From an uncultured Actinomycetes bacterium (lineage in GTDB: Bacteria > Actinomycetota > Acidimicrobiia > Acidimicrobiales > RAAP-2), in the NCBI GenBank assembly GCA_903874965.1, contig CAIQUD010000108.1, positions 1-33,243 of the forward strand: a stretch of 33,243 nucleotides of DNA, read 5' to 3'. This document shows positions 7,468 through 15,447 of this stretch, piece after piece. The notes under the pieces are model-generated. The model did no database searches, was not told the DNA's origin, and saw nothing but the letters and a program-made list of their open reading frames with translations. A program made the translations under genes and the position numbers. The stretch's first letter is position 1, and each line of letters starts with the position of its first letter.

Positions 7468-7948
7468 AGGCGTTGATGGGAATCCACGCCTCGGCCACGA
7501 AAACGTCCGGGTCATCTGCTGTTGGATAACGCTCGAGGTGTTGGCCATCTCTTGTTGACAGTCCGTGCTTGTCGAGCTCCACGTTGTAGACCTGCTGGTA
7601 GAACGCATCAAGGCCGTCATGAGTTCCTTCGTAGAGAAAGACTGCGTACCTGCCGGCCCCAATGATGATCTCTTGAAGGCCGGTCTCGTTGGAGAAGGCC
7701 TCATCAACAAGTACGGCGGCGACGTAGGTAATCAAGTGCGGTGGGATGAGCGCATCAGCCGGTGAGGTGATCCCGACGAAGGTCCACTCCGGGGAACCGG
7801 GTGTTGTCCCGAGAGCGGTGAACAGCGTTCCCCAGAGTTTCTCAATCTCAGGAGTCGACGCAGCTGCATTGGGCGAGAATGAGGAAGGAACGACACCGCT
7901 CACACCAATCGCTCGGGACTGAGGAACGTCAAGAAAGGTTGGCAACAT
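7466..7948 (-). CDS. GyrI-like/AraC effector-binding-domain protein
   Basis: This 160-residue protein appears to be a stand-alone GyrI-like (SOUL/AraC effector-binding) domain. The weak markers are DALIPPHLITYVAAVLVDE, GAGRYAVFLYEGTHDGLDAFYQQVYNVEL and the C-terminal DVFVAEAWIPI, which resembles the xxxExxIPI ending of GyrI-like domains. Such domains bind small hydrophobic or cationic ligands. The frame stays open far upstream, but homology-like sequence begins at the ATG at 7948, which has TACGGT (7956-7961) 7 nt before it, so I chose that start. This gene therefore seems to have its own promoter, 115 nt downstream of the SDR-DUF2867 gene. Confidence 0.72.
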   Translation of the reverse strand: MLPTFLDVPQSRAIGVSGVVPSSFSPNAAASTPEIEKLWGTLFTALGTTPGSPEWTFVGITSPADALIPPHLITYVAAVLVDEAFSNETGLQEIIIGAGRYAVFLYEGTHDGLDAFYQQVYNVELDKHGLSTRDGQHLERYPTADDPDVFVAEAWIPINA

Positions 7949-7955
7949 GACGCTG

Positions 7956-7961
7956 ACCGTA
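7956..7961 (-). promoter_or_regulatory. -10 hexamer TACGGT before the GyrI-like gene
   Basis: Read on the minus strand, TACGGT is followed by 7 nt and the ATG at 7948, which predicts a leaderless or near-leaderless transcript. It is the same hexamer seen before phnA. Confidence 0.4.
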
Positions 7962-8063
7962 CATCGCCGGTGCTGTTCCTTCACCCCTCGAGCGCTACAA
8001 CTCCTGCCTCTTTGATGAGGAGCGTTGGTGCACGGCGAAACGAACGTAGGTCGATCTGACTTC

Positions 8064-9512
8064 TCAGTGTGCAGTTGAGCGAGACTCAGCGTCGGCCACG
8101 ATGCCGCGCATGAGGCCCGGAAACACCAAGGCGTGAAAGGGAAGGACTCCATACCAATACATACGTCCCCAGAGCCCTCTTGGCTTGAAGCGTGCACGTT
8201 GCACAATTTTGCTTCCTGTTGGCATCGGCTCAATGCTCCACTCAAGCCATGCATTTCCTGGGAGGAGCATCTCCGCGTGGAGTTGCAGAAACTCTGGTGC
8301 CTGCATCTCTTCAACGCGCCAGAAGTCGACATAGTCACCAATGACAAGATCTCGATCGTGACGTCGTCCTCGTCGAAGGCCTGGGCCTCCCCACAGCACG
8401 TCAATAAAGCCACGAATCCGCCAAAGCCACTCTCCAGAATGCCAACCCTTGTCGCCGCCAAGCGTGCAAAGCGTGGCGAATACCGCTTCGGGGGTGGCTG
8501 ATGAGGTTGCAGTCCGTTGGTCAACGAGCTCTGTGCCACCGGCCCAACTTGGGTCAGTCTCGTAGGCCCTAAATGGCTGGAGATCAGCAGCGGTAAACGA
8601 GGTTGGCACTGTGCCATCCCGAGTCCGTCCCAGCGCCAAGCGGATGGCATCACGAAGCGTGCGCTCAGGTGGACCGAGTGCCGTGATCGTGCGGTCGTCA
8701 TGTACGACGACTTCGTTCACGAGACTGTCGACGAGTGGACGGGCGAGTGAGGCAGGGACTGGGGTAACGAGGCCAACCCAATGGCTTGAAAGACGAGGAG
8801 TAAGGACCGGCACGGGAATGAGTCGGCGGCGTGAAAGTCCGGCCTCTTCGGCGTAGATGGTCATCATCTCCGCATAGGAAACAACGTCAGGGCCACCAAT
8901 CTCAAAGACCCCCGCGAGCGGTTCTGGTCGATCAATACTTCGGAGGAGGTAGTTGAGGACATCCGAGATGGCGATGGGTTGTGACTTCGTCGAGACCCAT
9001 TTTGGGGTCACCATGATGGGAAGTACCTCAACGAGGTACCGAAGCATCTCAAAGCTGGCAGAGCCAGAACCAATGATGACTGCTGCACGAAGTTCTGTAA
9101 CGGGAATCGGTCCAGCGGCAAGTGTGCGACCGACTGCGTGACGGCTCGAAAGATGCTCGCTTAGCGCTGCGCCATCGTCGCCCATGCCGCCGAGGTAGAT
9201 GATGCGACCAACGCCTGCCGCTTCGGCCGCTTGGCGAAAGTGCTCTGCATCGTGAATTTCTTTGGCAATCCAGTCTGAGCCTTCACCAATGCTGTGGACC
9301 AGGTACACAGCGACGTCGATGTCCTCCATGGCAAGCGCCGGCAAGTTGCCGACTTCGCCTTTCACGATGGTCACATGCTCTCGCCACGAGACGTGGTTGA
9401 GCTTTCCAGGAGTCCGGACAAGGCAGCGAACGCTATGGCCGTCGGTCAAGAGCCGAGGAACGAGTCGCCCACCAACGTAACCAGTTGCTCCGGTGACGAG
9501 GACGCGACTCAT
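8064..9512 (-). CDS. SDR (NAD(P)-dependent epimerase-like) fused to a DUF2867 domain
   Basis: The 482-residue protein starts with an atypical-SDR Rossmann motif TGATGYVG (about residues 7-14), followed by DVAVYLVHSIGEG and RIIYLGGMGDDGAALSEHL, as in NmrA/YbjT-like proteins. After about residue 300 comes a DUF2867 domain of the SRPBCC-like type (GDKGWHSGEWLWRIRGFIDV, GDYVDFWRVEEM, and the ending FKPRGLWGRMYWYGVLPFHA). The frame is open further upstream, but MSRVLVTGATG at 9512 is the natural start. The gene begins 31 nt after the heliorhodopsin stop with no room for a separate promoter, so they are likely co-transcribed. The substrate is unknown. From memory, related SDR-DUF2867 proteins occur beside photolyase and LitR-type genes in other bacteria, which would fit a light-response role. 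Confidence 0.88.
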   Translation of the reverse strand: MSRVLVTGATGYVGGRLVPRLLTDGHSVRCLVRTPGKLNHVSWREHVTIVKGEVGNLPALAMEDIDVAVYLVHSIGEGSDWIAKEIHDAEHFRQAAEAAGVGRIIYLGGMGDDGAALSEHLSSRHAVGRTLAAGPIPVTELRAAVIIGSGSASFEMLRYLVEVLPIMVTPKWVSTKSQPIAISDVLNYLLRSIDRPEPLAGVFEIGGPDVVSYAEMMTIYAEEAGLSRRRLIPVPVLTPRLSSHWVGLVTPVPASLARPLVDSLVNEVVVHDDRTITALGPPERTLRDAIRLALGRTRDGTVPTSFTAADLQPFRAYETDPSWAGGTELVDQRTATSSATPEAVFATLCTLGGDKGWHSGEWLWRIRGFIDVLWGGPGLRRGRRHDRDLVIGDYVDFWRVEEMQAPEFLQLHAEMLLPGNAWLEWSIEPMPTGSKIVQRARFKPRGLWGRMYWYGVLPFHALVFPGLMRGIVADAESRSTAH

Positions 9513-9543
9513 GAAGCCAACTTCTTCGTGCGCTTTCGTCCCA

Positions 9544-10299
9544 CTAGTTCGGTGCTGACGTTGCGGCGAGCGTCGAGGCAAAGATCTGCCACGCCAAGAG
9601 CGATTTCGCCGCAAGTGAGAGAACCAAGTAGGTCTTCTCCCCAACGAGATAGTCGGCGAATCGTCCAACCTTCTTGTACTGGAGATACTGGACAATGGCG
9701 AAGCAGTTGAAGGCAAGGAAGAGCGAAACGTAGATCCCGTAGACAAACCCTGGAGCATGGGCATGTGCTCCAGGACCAATGAGATAGAAGCCAATGGCTA
9801 CCCATGGCAACACGCCGGCTACACAGCCCAACCAGAACGGCAGCAAGCTTCCGCCTGGTGCCTCGTAGCGCTCCTGAAGCCAACCAAAGCCAATCATTGC
9901 TGCGTTGAGTCCGACGAGGGCAATGAGGGCGGCAACGTCAGAAATTCCAGTCAGTTGGGCAATCGCGAGGATCATGAGGGAGGACGAAACCGAGTACTCG
10001 AGCCAACGGTAGGGATTGCGACGCAACTGGAGGTTGGTCTCGTAGCGCGACCGGAGTGGTCCGGCAATCAAGAAGTGTGCGAGCGACGACAGCGCAAAGA
10101 AGGCACCAATGAGCCAGGCCATGCGGATATCAGCCAAGTGAACAAATTGGCGCTTCGTCGTTCCGGGCGGGCCTGCCATGTAGTGCGCGGTTACTGGTAA
10201 GGCGAAGCTATTGGCAAGCAGAACAATGAGCAGTGCAGAAACAGCATGCAAACTTCCTGCGCCAAGGTTGAGTCGTTGAAGACGGCCAAATGTTGGCAT
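9544..10299 (-). CDS. Heliorhodopsin
   Basis: This 251-residue, seven-helix retinal protein is a heliorhodopsin. Diagnostic stretches are FALPVTAHYMAGPPGT after helix A, YRWLEYSVSSSLMI in helix C and LAAKSLLAWQIF in helix G. Lys232 is the predicted Schiff-base lysine and Glu101 the counterion, corresponding to K241 and E107 of heliorhodopsin 48C12; His18 and His75 match its H23 and H80. Heliorhodopsins lie inverted in the membrane relative to type-1 rhodopsins and have slow photocycles; most are not pumps and are thought to be sensory or enzyme-regulating. I chose ATG at 10299 because AAAGGTGA lies 5-6 nt upstream; a GTG three codons earlier falls inside that ribosome site. It is first in an operon with the SDR-DUF2867 gene. 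No carotenoid or retinal-synthesis gene is in the window. Confidence 0.96.
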   Translation of the reverse strand: MPTFGRLQRLNLGAGSLHAVSALLIVLLANSFALPVTAHYMAGPPGTTKRQFVHLADIRMAWLIGAFFALSSLAHFLIAGPLRSRYETNLQLRRNPYRWLEYSVSSSLMILAIAQLTGISDVAALIALVGLNAAMIGFGWLQERYEAPGGSLLPFWLGCVAGVLPWVAIGFYLIGPGAHAHAPGFVYGIYVSLFLAFNCFAIVQYLQYKKVGRFADYLVGEKTYLVLSLAAKSLLAWQIFASTLAATSAPN

Positions 10300-10314
10300 G
10301 TTCGTCACCTTTGA

Positions 10315-10360
10315 TCGATCGAAGTACTTCCGACGGTACTCGCTCCGATTGCTCGATCGA
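10315..10360 (-). promoter_or_regulatory. Heliorhodopsin promoter region with nested palindromes
   Basis: On the minus strand TACCGT (10333-10338) fits a -10 hexamer and would give a leader of about 30 nt that carries the AAAGGTGA ribosome site. The hexamer is overlapped by an inverted repeat AGTAC-N8-GTACT (10323-10340) and flanked by two perfect copies of the self-complementary octamer TCGATCGA (10315-10322 and 10353-10360, 38 nt apart). No good -35 is seen. Confidence 0.5.
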
Positions 10361-10388
10361 CCGGACGAGACCTCCCGCTCGTGGCTCT

Positions 10389-11228
10389 TCAGTCAGGAGC
10401 AATGACGGTGTTGTGGATCGAACCAAGGTCGCCAATCGTGCTTCGAACGACCTCTCCAACTTGGAGGAAGCGAGGTGGTTGCGCAGTAATCCCTACGCCA
10501 GCCGGTGTTCCCGTGAAGATGAGGTCACCCGGCCACAATGGCGTCACGGCCGACAACTTCGCAATGAGCGATGGAATCGAGAAGACCATGTCGGTTGAAG
10601 GGGCATCTTGCACCTTGTCGTCATCAATCCAACACTCCAAGCGCAAGTTGTCACGGTCGGCAATCTCATCAAGGGTGGTGAGCCATGGACCGACCGGACC
10701 AAAGCCTGGATAGGACTTACCGAGTGAGAATTGCGACCCGGCGGCAAACTGCATGGTGCGTTCCGAGTAATCCTGACCAACTGCCAGTCCAGCGACGTAG
10801 TCCCATGCATCGACTTCGGCGACGCGATGGGCCCGACGGCTGATCACGGCAACGATCTCGACTTCCCAGTCGAGGGTCTCTCCCATCCTGGGCACAGGTT
10901 CGAAGGGTCCACCAAGACTTGACGGGAACTTTGTAAAGGCAGCAGGAACCGTTGGAACCGCCATTCCCGCCTCTGCTGCGTGACCGTGATAGTTGAGGCC
11001 AATGGCGAAGACCTGGCGTGGTTCAGGCGCCGGAGAGCCCAGTTGGCTCAGTGAAAACGACTCGAGACCTTCCTTTGGAAAACCGGAGGCAGCCGCCGCG
11101 AAAGCATCGAAATTGTCGTAAATCGACTGCAGGCTTGGTCCGAATTGACCGGAGCTTGCCAGAGCGATGTCGAGCGCTTGCTCGTCAATAAGCAGATTGG
11201 CTCTTCCATTGATATTGGCGATCTTCAT
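10389..11228 (-). CDS. Fumarylacetoacetate hydrolase (FAH) family enzyme
   Basis: The 279-residue protein has the FAH fold: an RQVFAIGLNYHGHAAEAG entry, metal ligands in DWEVEIVAVI (E122, E124) and GQDYSERTMQ (D153), and the C-terminal DLIFTGTPAGVGI signature. Members hydrolyse or hydrate ring-cleavage products, for example as fumarylpyruvate hydrolase, 2-oxohept-3-ene-dioate isomerase or hydroxypentadienoate hydratase. Its ATG overlaps the monooxygenase stop as ATGA, and it is the last gene of the dioxygenase operon, so it probably processes the ring-cleavage product. AGGAA lies 6 nt before the start. Which reaction it performs is not decidable from sequence. Heliorhodopsin follows 89 nt downstream with its own likely promoter. 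Confidence 0.9.
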   Translation of the reverse strand: MKIANINGRANLLIDEQALDIALASSGQFGPSLQSIYDNFDAFAAAASGFPKEGLESFSLSQLGSPAPEPRQVFAIGLNYHGHAAEAGMAVPTVPAAFTKFPSSLGGPFEPVPRMGETLDWEVEIVAVISRRAHRVAEVDAWDYVAGLAVGQDYSERTMQFAAGSQFSLGKSYPGFGPVGPWLTTLDEIADRDNLRLECWIDDDKVQDAPSTDMVFSIPSLIAKLSAVTPLWPGDLIFTGTPAGVGITAQPPRFLQVGEVVRSTIGDLGSIHNTVIAPD

Positions 11229-12925
11229 GTTGAGTTCCTAACGAGTTGATTGAGGAGTGCGTGGAGTTCGAGTTCGGTGTCGGCGGGTTCTGACTGTGTG
11301 CGCCACGCCACGTGCTGGTCGGGACGAACGAGGATGGCGCCATCTTCTGAAATGCCACTGACGGCCGCCCATTGACCAAAGGGATCGGTGATGTCACGAC
11401 CGACCACCACCCTTGTTACCGGCGTTTCGATTGGTAGGTCAACGCTCGCCCAGGCCGATGCATTGCAAAGAAGGAGGAATGCACCGGGCTCGACGAGATC
11501 CAAGGTCGACAATTCCTCGTCGCCGCGTTGGACAACTGCATGTGGCAGTCGAGAACCTGGCGACGTCGACGGAAGGTACTCACGGACAGGATTGCCAACG
11601 ACGGGTCGCGAGGAACCGTCATCGAGCACGATGCCGGAGTCTTCGTTATAAGAAAAACCCAACTGCACGCCGAGTTGATCGAAGTGCTCGGCTTGGTGCT
11701 CAATTGCCTTTGCTACCTCGGCCATTCCTTCTGGAGTTGCAAGGAGCTGCGCGGCGCGAATCTTTGAAGCCTCGAGGTCGCCGTCAACGCCGAGTGCAAT
11801 CCACACCTCGAGGAGGCGGAAAGCATTTTCCAAACTGACGTCTGCGTTGTACTGCGCAATTGCATGACGCTCTCCTTCATAGGAATCCAAGAGTTCTGGA
11901 GCAGCCCAACCTCGAAGTACCCATGCGAGTTTCCATGCCAGGTTGTGGGCCTCTGCGGCACCAGTATTGAGACCGAGGCCACCGGTTGGTGGGAAACGGT
12001 GGGCGGCATCGCCAACGAGAAAGATGCGGCCCTTGCGGAATTGACTCGCAACTTGTGCCGTCATTCGCCAAGACGTGACATGGCGAATCGACACCGGCAG
12101 CTCGTTCGGAATCCCACCAGCGCGTCGGAAGATGGCTTCGGCTCGAGCCTCGTCGTAGTCAGCCACCGATTCGGTGGCTGGGTCATACGACGTCATGTAG
12201 ACCCAAGTCGAGGCGAGGTCATGGGCAATGAACGTTCCTTGAACTGTCGGGTCGGTGATCCAGTAGAGCGTTGCGGGCATCTCCGCGACAAGCGAACGCA
12301 AATCAGCCTCGGCATGAATGGAGATGAAGTTCTCGATCTCGTCAGGACCGACCATTTGAATCCCGCAGTGGCGACGGACCGCGCTGCTTGCTCCATCGCA
12401 GCCAATCACGTAGCGGCTGGTGATCTCGTACGTTTCGTCAGTCAAGAGATCACGAACCGTGCTGACGACGGCTTCCTCATGCTCATGGCAACTGATCCAT
12501 TGCGTGGAACATCGGAGGTCGGCCACTTCTCGATAGAGCACAGGCTCCAGTCGGTGTTGCGAGAGATTTCGAAGTGGCTGGGGAGTCGTCAGCGACATCT
12601 TCTCCGGATCCTGCAAGCTCTCGAAAGGAACCGATCCAAGCTCTCTCCCGCCGAGAGCATCAACCCAACGAACCCACGCGCCTTCGCTGGGCCGCTGCGA
12701 AATGGCCTCAATCTCTGCCATGTCAATGCCGACTCCTCGAAGGATTTCGAGCGTCCTGGCGCTGACCACGTGTGCCGACGGAGCAGTTTGCGGTCCATCT
12801 CGCTGTTCAAGAACGACGACACGCAGTCCAAGTTGGAGAAGCAACAGGGTTGCCATGAGTCCAACAGGGCCTCCGCCAACGATCAAGACGTCGTAGATCT
12901 CAGTCTCGGACGACGAACCAACCAC
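11225..12925 (-). CDS. FAD-dependent aromatic monooxygenase (PheA/TfdB/MhpA type)
   Basis: This 566-residue flavoprotein belongs to the p-hydroxybenzoate-hydroxylase-like group A monooxygenases. It shows the Rossmann GGGPVG motif (residues 17-22) with acidic E40, the middle DG motif YVIGCDGASSAVRR (about 172-185) and the GD motif FLVGDAAHRFPPTGGLGLNT (about 302-321). These enzymes use NAD(P)H and O2 to hydroxylate phenolic rings. The C-terminal 150 residues resemble the thioredoxin-like end of phenol hydroxylases. It starts with GTG that overlaps the SDR stop by one base (TAGTG) and ends overlapping the FAH start, so the operon is continuous. It likely prepares a catechol-type substrate for the dioxygenase; the exact aromatic compound is unknown. 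Confidence 0.92.
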   Translation of the reverse strand: MVGSSSETEIYDVLIVGGGPVGLMATLLLLQLGLRVVVLEQRDGPQTAPSAHVVSARTLEILRGVGIDMAEIEAISQRPSEGAWVRWVDALGGRELGSVPFESLQDPEKMSLTTPQPLRNLSQHRLEPVLYREVADLRCSTQWISCHEHEEAVVSTVRDLLTDETYEITSRYVIGCDGASSAVRRHCGIQMVGPDEIENFISIHAEADLRSLVAEMPATLYWITDPTVQGTFIAHDLASTWVYMTSYDPATESVADYDEARAEAIFRRAGGIPNELPVSIRHVTSWRMTAQVASQFRKGRIFLVGDAAHRFPPTGGLGLNTGAAEAHNLAWKLAWVLRGWAAPELLDSYEGERHAIAQYNADVSLENAFRLLEVWIALGVDGDLEASKIRAAQLLATPEGMAEVAKAIEHQAEHFDQLGVQLGFSYNEDSGIVLDDGSSRPVVGNPVREYLPSTSPGSRLPHAVVQRGDEELSTLDLVEPGAFLLLCNASAWASVDLPIETPVTRVVVGRDITDPFGQWAAVSGISEDGAILVRPDQHVAWRTQSEPADTELELHALLNQLVRNST

Positions 12926-13704
12926 TAGATCAATCCTTCGTAACTTCCACCATCGAGGTGAAGGTTTTCACCCGAGATATAGCCAGCCTGCATTGAGGCG
13001 AGGAAGGCACATGCAGCGCCAACTTCTTCAGGTCGTCCAAGCCGCTTCGCGGCAATCGTTGCTTTCATCTCGTCATACGCCTCCTCGAGCGTGATGCCTC
13101 GAAGTTGCACCTGGAACTCGGCCATTTGACGTTGGCGACCGGTGTCGATGCGCTCGGGAAGGAGGTTGTTGATCGTGACATTGTCGCGAACGACGTCCTT
13201 TGAGACGGCCTTGGTCACCCCGGTCAACGCAGTTCGGGCCGCAATGGAGAGCGTCATAAACGGGTGCGGAGAGGTCACCATGGCGGAGGTGATGTTGATG
13301 ATGCGTCCAAACTTTCGTTCGCGCATTCCTGGAATTGCGAGCTGCATCATGCCAACAGCGGAGTGAAAGTTCATATCGAATGCCTCAGTCCACTGTTCCA
13401 GACTGTTGTCGACGAAGCTCGTGGGAGAAGGACCGGACGCATTGGTGACCACGATGTCAGGGCTGGGGCACACCGCAAAGAGTCGTTCTCGACCTTCAGC
13501 GGTCGAGACGTCGGCTACTTCAAAGCTCACGTCAACGCCGAATCGAGCGTGCAACTCCTTCACAACGTGATCGCCCTCGAGGTTGGTGCGAGCGTTCAAG
13601 AGCACTTGGACACCTTCGGCTGCCAATGCTTCGGCGCACGCCAAACCAAGACCTCGAGTCGATCCCGTGATAATCGCCTTCCTGCCGGCAATACCGAGGT
13701 CCAT
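12925..13704 (-). CDS. SDR family protein with altered catalytic motif
   Basis: The 259-residue protein has a classical SDR body: cofactor motif TGSTRGLG (about residues 14-21), a VVTNASGP version of the NNAG motif and the C-terminal LASMQAGYISGENLHLDGGS. The active-site YxxxK is missing. At the matching position before ALTGVTK the sequence reads SIAAR, so Tyr is Ser and Lys is Arg. Similar SDRs with NGAR or related motifs exist, usually annotated as FabG-like, and their chemistry is unclear. The ATG overlaps the dioxygenase stop (TAATG). Placement inside the ring-cleavage operon suggests a step on a pathway intermediate, but catalysis may differ from normal dehydrogenases. Confidence 0.88.
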   Translation of the reverse strand: MDLGIAGRKAIITGSTRGLGLACAEALAAEGVQVLLNARTNLEGDHVVKELHARFGVDVSFEVADVSTAEGRERLFAVCPSPDIVVTNASGPSPTSFVDNSLEQWTEAFDMNFHSAVGMMQLAIPGMRERKFGRIINITSAMVTSPHPFMTLSIAARTALTGVTKAVSKDVVRDNVTINNLLPERIDTGRQRQMAEFQVQLRGITLEEAYDEMKATIAAKRLGRPEEVGAACAFLASMQAGYISGENLHLDGGSYEGLI

Positions 13705-14645
13705 TACAGGCCTGCCCGTTCGCGACCGGTAGCAATGTCGTCAATGTCTGCGGGCAGGAAGAAGTCCATCTTTGACGTTCCTGATTCGTAGGTGGCAATC
13801 GTGAAAGGATCCCAGTCCTCACGACGTATCTCCGAGTCCCAGAGGTCATCGTTCGTGATCTGGTCCATGTCAGCGAAGAACTCGAACATGCCACCCGCGG
13901 GATCGAGCAGATACCAAAACACGTTGGAACCAACGACGTGTCGCCCAATTCCGTAGACCGATGCATCAGGCCGCTCTTTGACCACTTCGATACCTCGCAA
14001 GCCAACGGCGTCGAAGTCTTCAAGTTCCAAGGCGTAGTGATTCATACAGGGAACGGGTGCCGGCAAAATCAGCATGTTGTGGTGATCAGTTGAGCAGCGC
14101 AAGAACGTTGCCTCGACCTCGGGCAAACGGTCAGAGATGCGAAATCCCAACCCTTTGACGTAGTAGTCAACCGAGGCCTTCGTGTCGGTGGAACCAAACA
14201 CCACGTGACCAAGTCGCCTCGGTTTCGGCGTCCACTCACTCACGGCAGCTTCTGATCGACGGTTCTGCCTGACCAGCTTGCCCGGAGCATTCACTTCCCG
14301 TGAAGGTGCCCGCTCCAACGGAGCGTTGCGGGCAACTTCCACTCGCACTGAGTGGCCAATCAGTGGATCGATGCTTTCGAGCCAGCCGTCTCCGAGCTCG
14401 ACCTGGGCGCCAAGTGCGTTGAGTGAATTCGAAATTTGAACCAGGTCCTCTTGGGTTTCGGTCGCAATTCGCATCTGGGAGACATGGCGATAGTCCGACT
14501 CGGTGAGGCGAATCTGTGACGCGCGCTCGGGGGTTCCAAGGCGACCAGTGCCGGTTGTTGCAAGTCCGCGTCGATTCCAAAACTCTTGAAGCTCACCGGG
14601 ATTCGGCACAGCGAGTTCTATATCGATCAAGTCGGTGAGTGCCAT
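13704..14645 (-). CDS. Extradiol (type I, VOC-fold) ring-cleavage dioxygenase
   Basis: This 313-residue protein has two VOC modules, as in catechol 2,3-dioxygenase and BphC. Predicted iron ligands are H147 (LGHVVFGSTD), H203 (CMNHYALELEDF) and E255 (GGMFEFFADM), and H188/H189 (CSTDHHNMLIL) supply an active-site histidine. The enzyme is expected to open a catechol-like ring next to the two hydroxyls using O2 and Fe(II) or Mn(II). A GAGGAT ribosome site precedes the ATG by 6 nt. It is the first gene of the operon and lies divergent to the TetR gene with a shared promoter region. Substrate range is unknown; the family includes enzymes for biphenyl, phenol, steroid and protocatechuate derivatives. 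Confidence 0.9.
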   Translation of the reverse strand: MALTDLIDIELAVPNPGELQEFWNRRGLATTGTGRLGTPERASQIRLTESDYRHVSQMRIATETQEDLVQISNSLNALGAQVELGDGWLESIDPLIGHSVRVEVARNAPLERAPSREVNAPGKLVRQNRRSEAAVSEWTPKPRRLGHVVFGSTDTKASVDYYVKGLGFRISDRLPEVEATFLRCSTDHHNMLILPAPVPCMNHYALELEDFDAVGLRGIEVVKERPDASVYGIGRHVVGSNVFWYLLDPAGGMFEFFADMDQITNDDLWDSEIRREDWDPFTIATYESGTSKMDFFLPADIDDIATGRERAGL

Positions 14646-14691
14646 GGAGCATCCTCTACTTTCATCACGCTTATTTCTTAGGCGTATGACT

Positions 14692-14706
14692 AACTAATGG
14701 TAGTTT
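14692..14706. promoter_or_regulatory. Divergent promoter with overlapping -10 hexamers and candidate TetR operator
   Basis: AACTA-ATGG-TAGTT (14692-14705) is an inverted repeat. It covers two -10-like hexamers: TAGTTT (14701-14706) facing the TetR gene and TACCAT (14702-14697 on the minus strand) facing the dioxygenase; both share the central TA. An overlapping TTAG-N8-CTAA repeat lies just to the left. A regulator bound here would block both directions. Confidence 0.45.
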
Positions 14707-14782
14707 CTAGCAGAGACTTCTCCTGAGTGCCGAAAATTCGGGGAAGTTCGCTGCCGTGAGCAGCAATTGGGAGAATGAAGCA

Positions 14783-15400
14783 ATGAACGAGCGCGGTAGG
14801 CCCAAGATCATTGAGGACACGGACATTCTCAGTGCCGCGCTCAAGTGCTTTGCCGAGCAGGGTTATGAAGGCATGTCGCTTCGCACACTCAGCACTGACC
14901 TTGGTTTGAGTCACAGTGCTGTTGGTCAGCGGTTCGGGACGAAAGAGAACGTTTTTCGACAGGCAGTGACGGAGGAATTTCAACGCTTTTTCAATGCCAT
15001 CAGAGATGCCCGAATGTCGTGGCCAGCTGAGTTATCGGATCTCGAAGAACTGAGGGCGCTTATCCACTCGTTCTTGTTGGCTTCGGCGTTGTTCCCGGCA
15101 CTTGGTCAGTTGATGAACCGCGAAGGAGTCGAGCCTTCGGCCCGTCTTGACTTCATTTTTGAAATGGTGATCCTCCCCCAGATTGCGCCGATGATTGACC
15201 TGCTCAATCGGCTGCGCGCGAACGAGCAAATTCTTCCCCTGCCAATGCGAAGTCTGTTTTTCCTCGTTGCGCACGGTGCAGAGGCACCGTTCACCCTTCG
15301 AGGGTTCTCGGAAAAATTTGATCCCTATGACGGAGTCCTCGACGAGGCCAAGCACATTGACGCGATAACGGACTTGTTGATGAGGGCAGTGACGCGGTAA
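14783..15400 (+). CDS. TetR/AcrR family transcriptional regulator
   Basis: The 205-residue protein has an N-terminal TetR helix-turn-helix (ILSAALKCFAEQGYEGMSLR then LGLSHSAVGQRFGTKENVFR) and a helical C-terminal ligand domain. I prefer the ATG at 14783, which has GGGAG 9 nt upstream; a GTG at 14756 would add nine residues. It is divergent from the dioxygenase operon, with an inverted repeat over the shared promoter region, so it is probably the local repressor, released by an aromatic substrate or intermediate. That pairing is inference from position. Confidence 0.9.
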   Translation: MNERGRPKIIEDTDILSAALKCFAEQGYEGMSLRTLSTDLGLSHSAVGQRFGTKENVFRQAVTEEFQRFFNAIRDARMSWPAELSDLEELRALIHSFLLASALFPALGQLMNREGVEPSARLDFIFEMVILPQIAPMIDLLNRLRANEQILPLPMRSLFFLVAHGAEAPFTLRGFSEKFDPYDGVLDEAKHIDAITDLLMRAVTR

Positions 15401-15447
15401 TTCACGTGAATCACTGGGGTACTCGAGCAAGAAATTCCGACTCCAGT

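Noticed and set aside
7949-8701. N-terminal extension of the GyrI-like frame to 411 residues
   Set aside because: The extension lies antisense to the SDR-DUF2867 gene, has low-complexity composition, and the natural start at 7948 has its own promoter-like hexamer.
9513-9794. N-terminal extension of the SDR-DUF2867 frame
   Set aside because: It overlaps the heliorhodopsin gene on the same strand in another frame and precedes a perfect Rossmann start MSRVLVTGATG.
11864-12928. 354-codon plus-strand frame antisense to the monooxygenase
   Set aside because: It mirrors codon bias of the true flavoprotein on the other strand, which has all three FAD-monooxygenase motifs; the antisense product resembles nothing.
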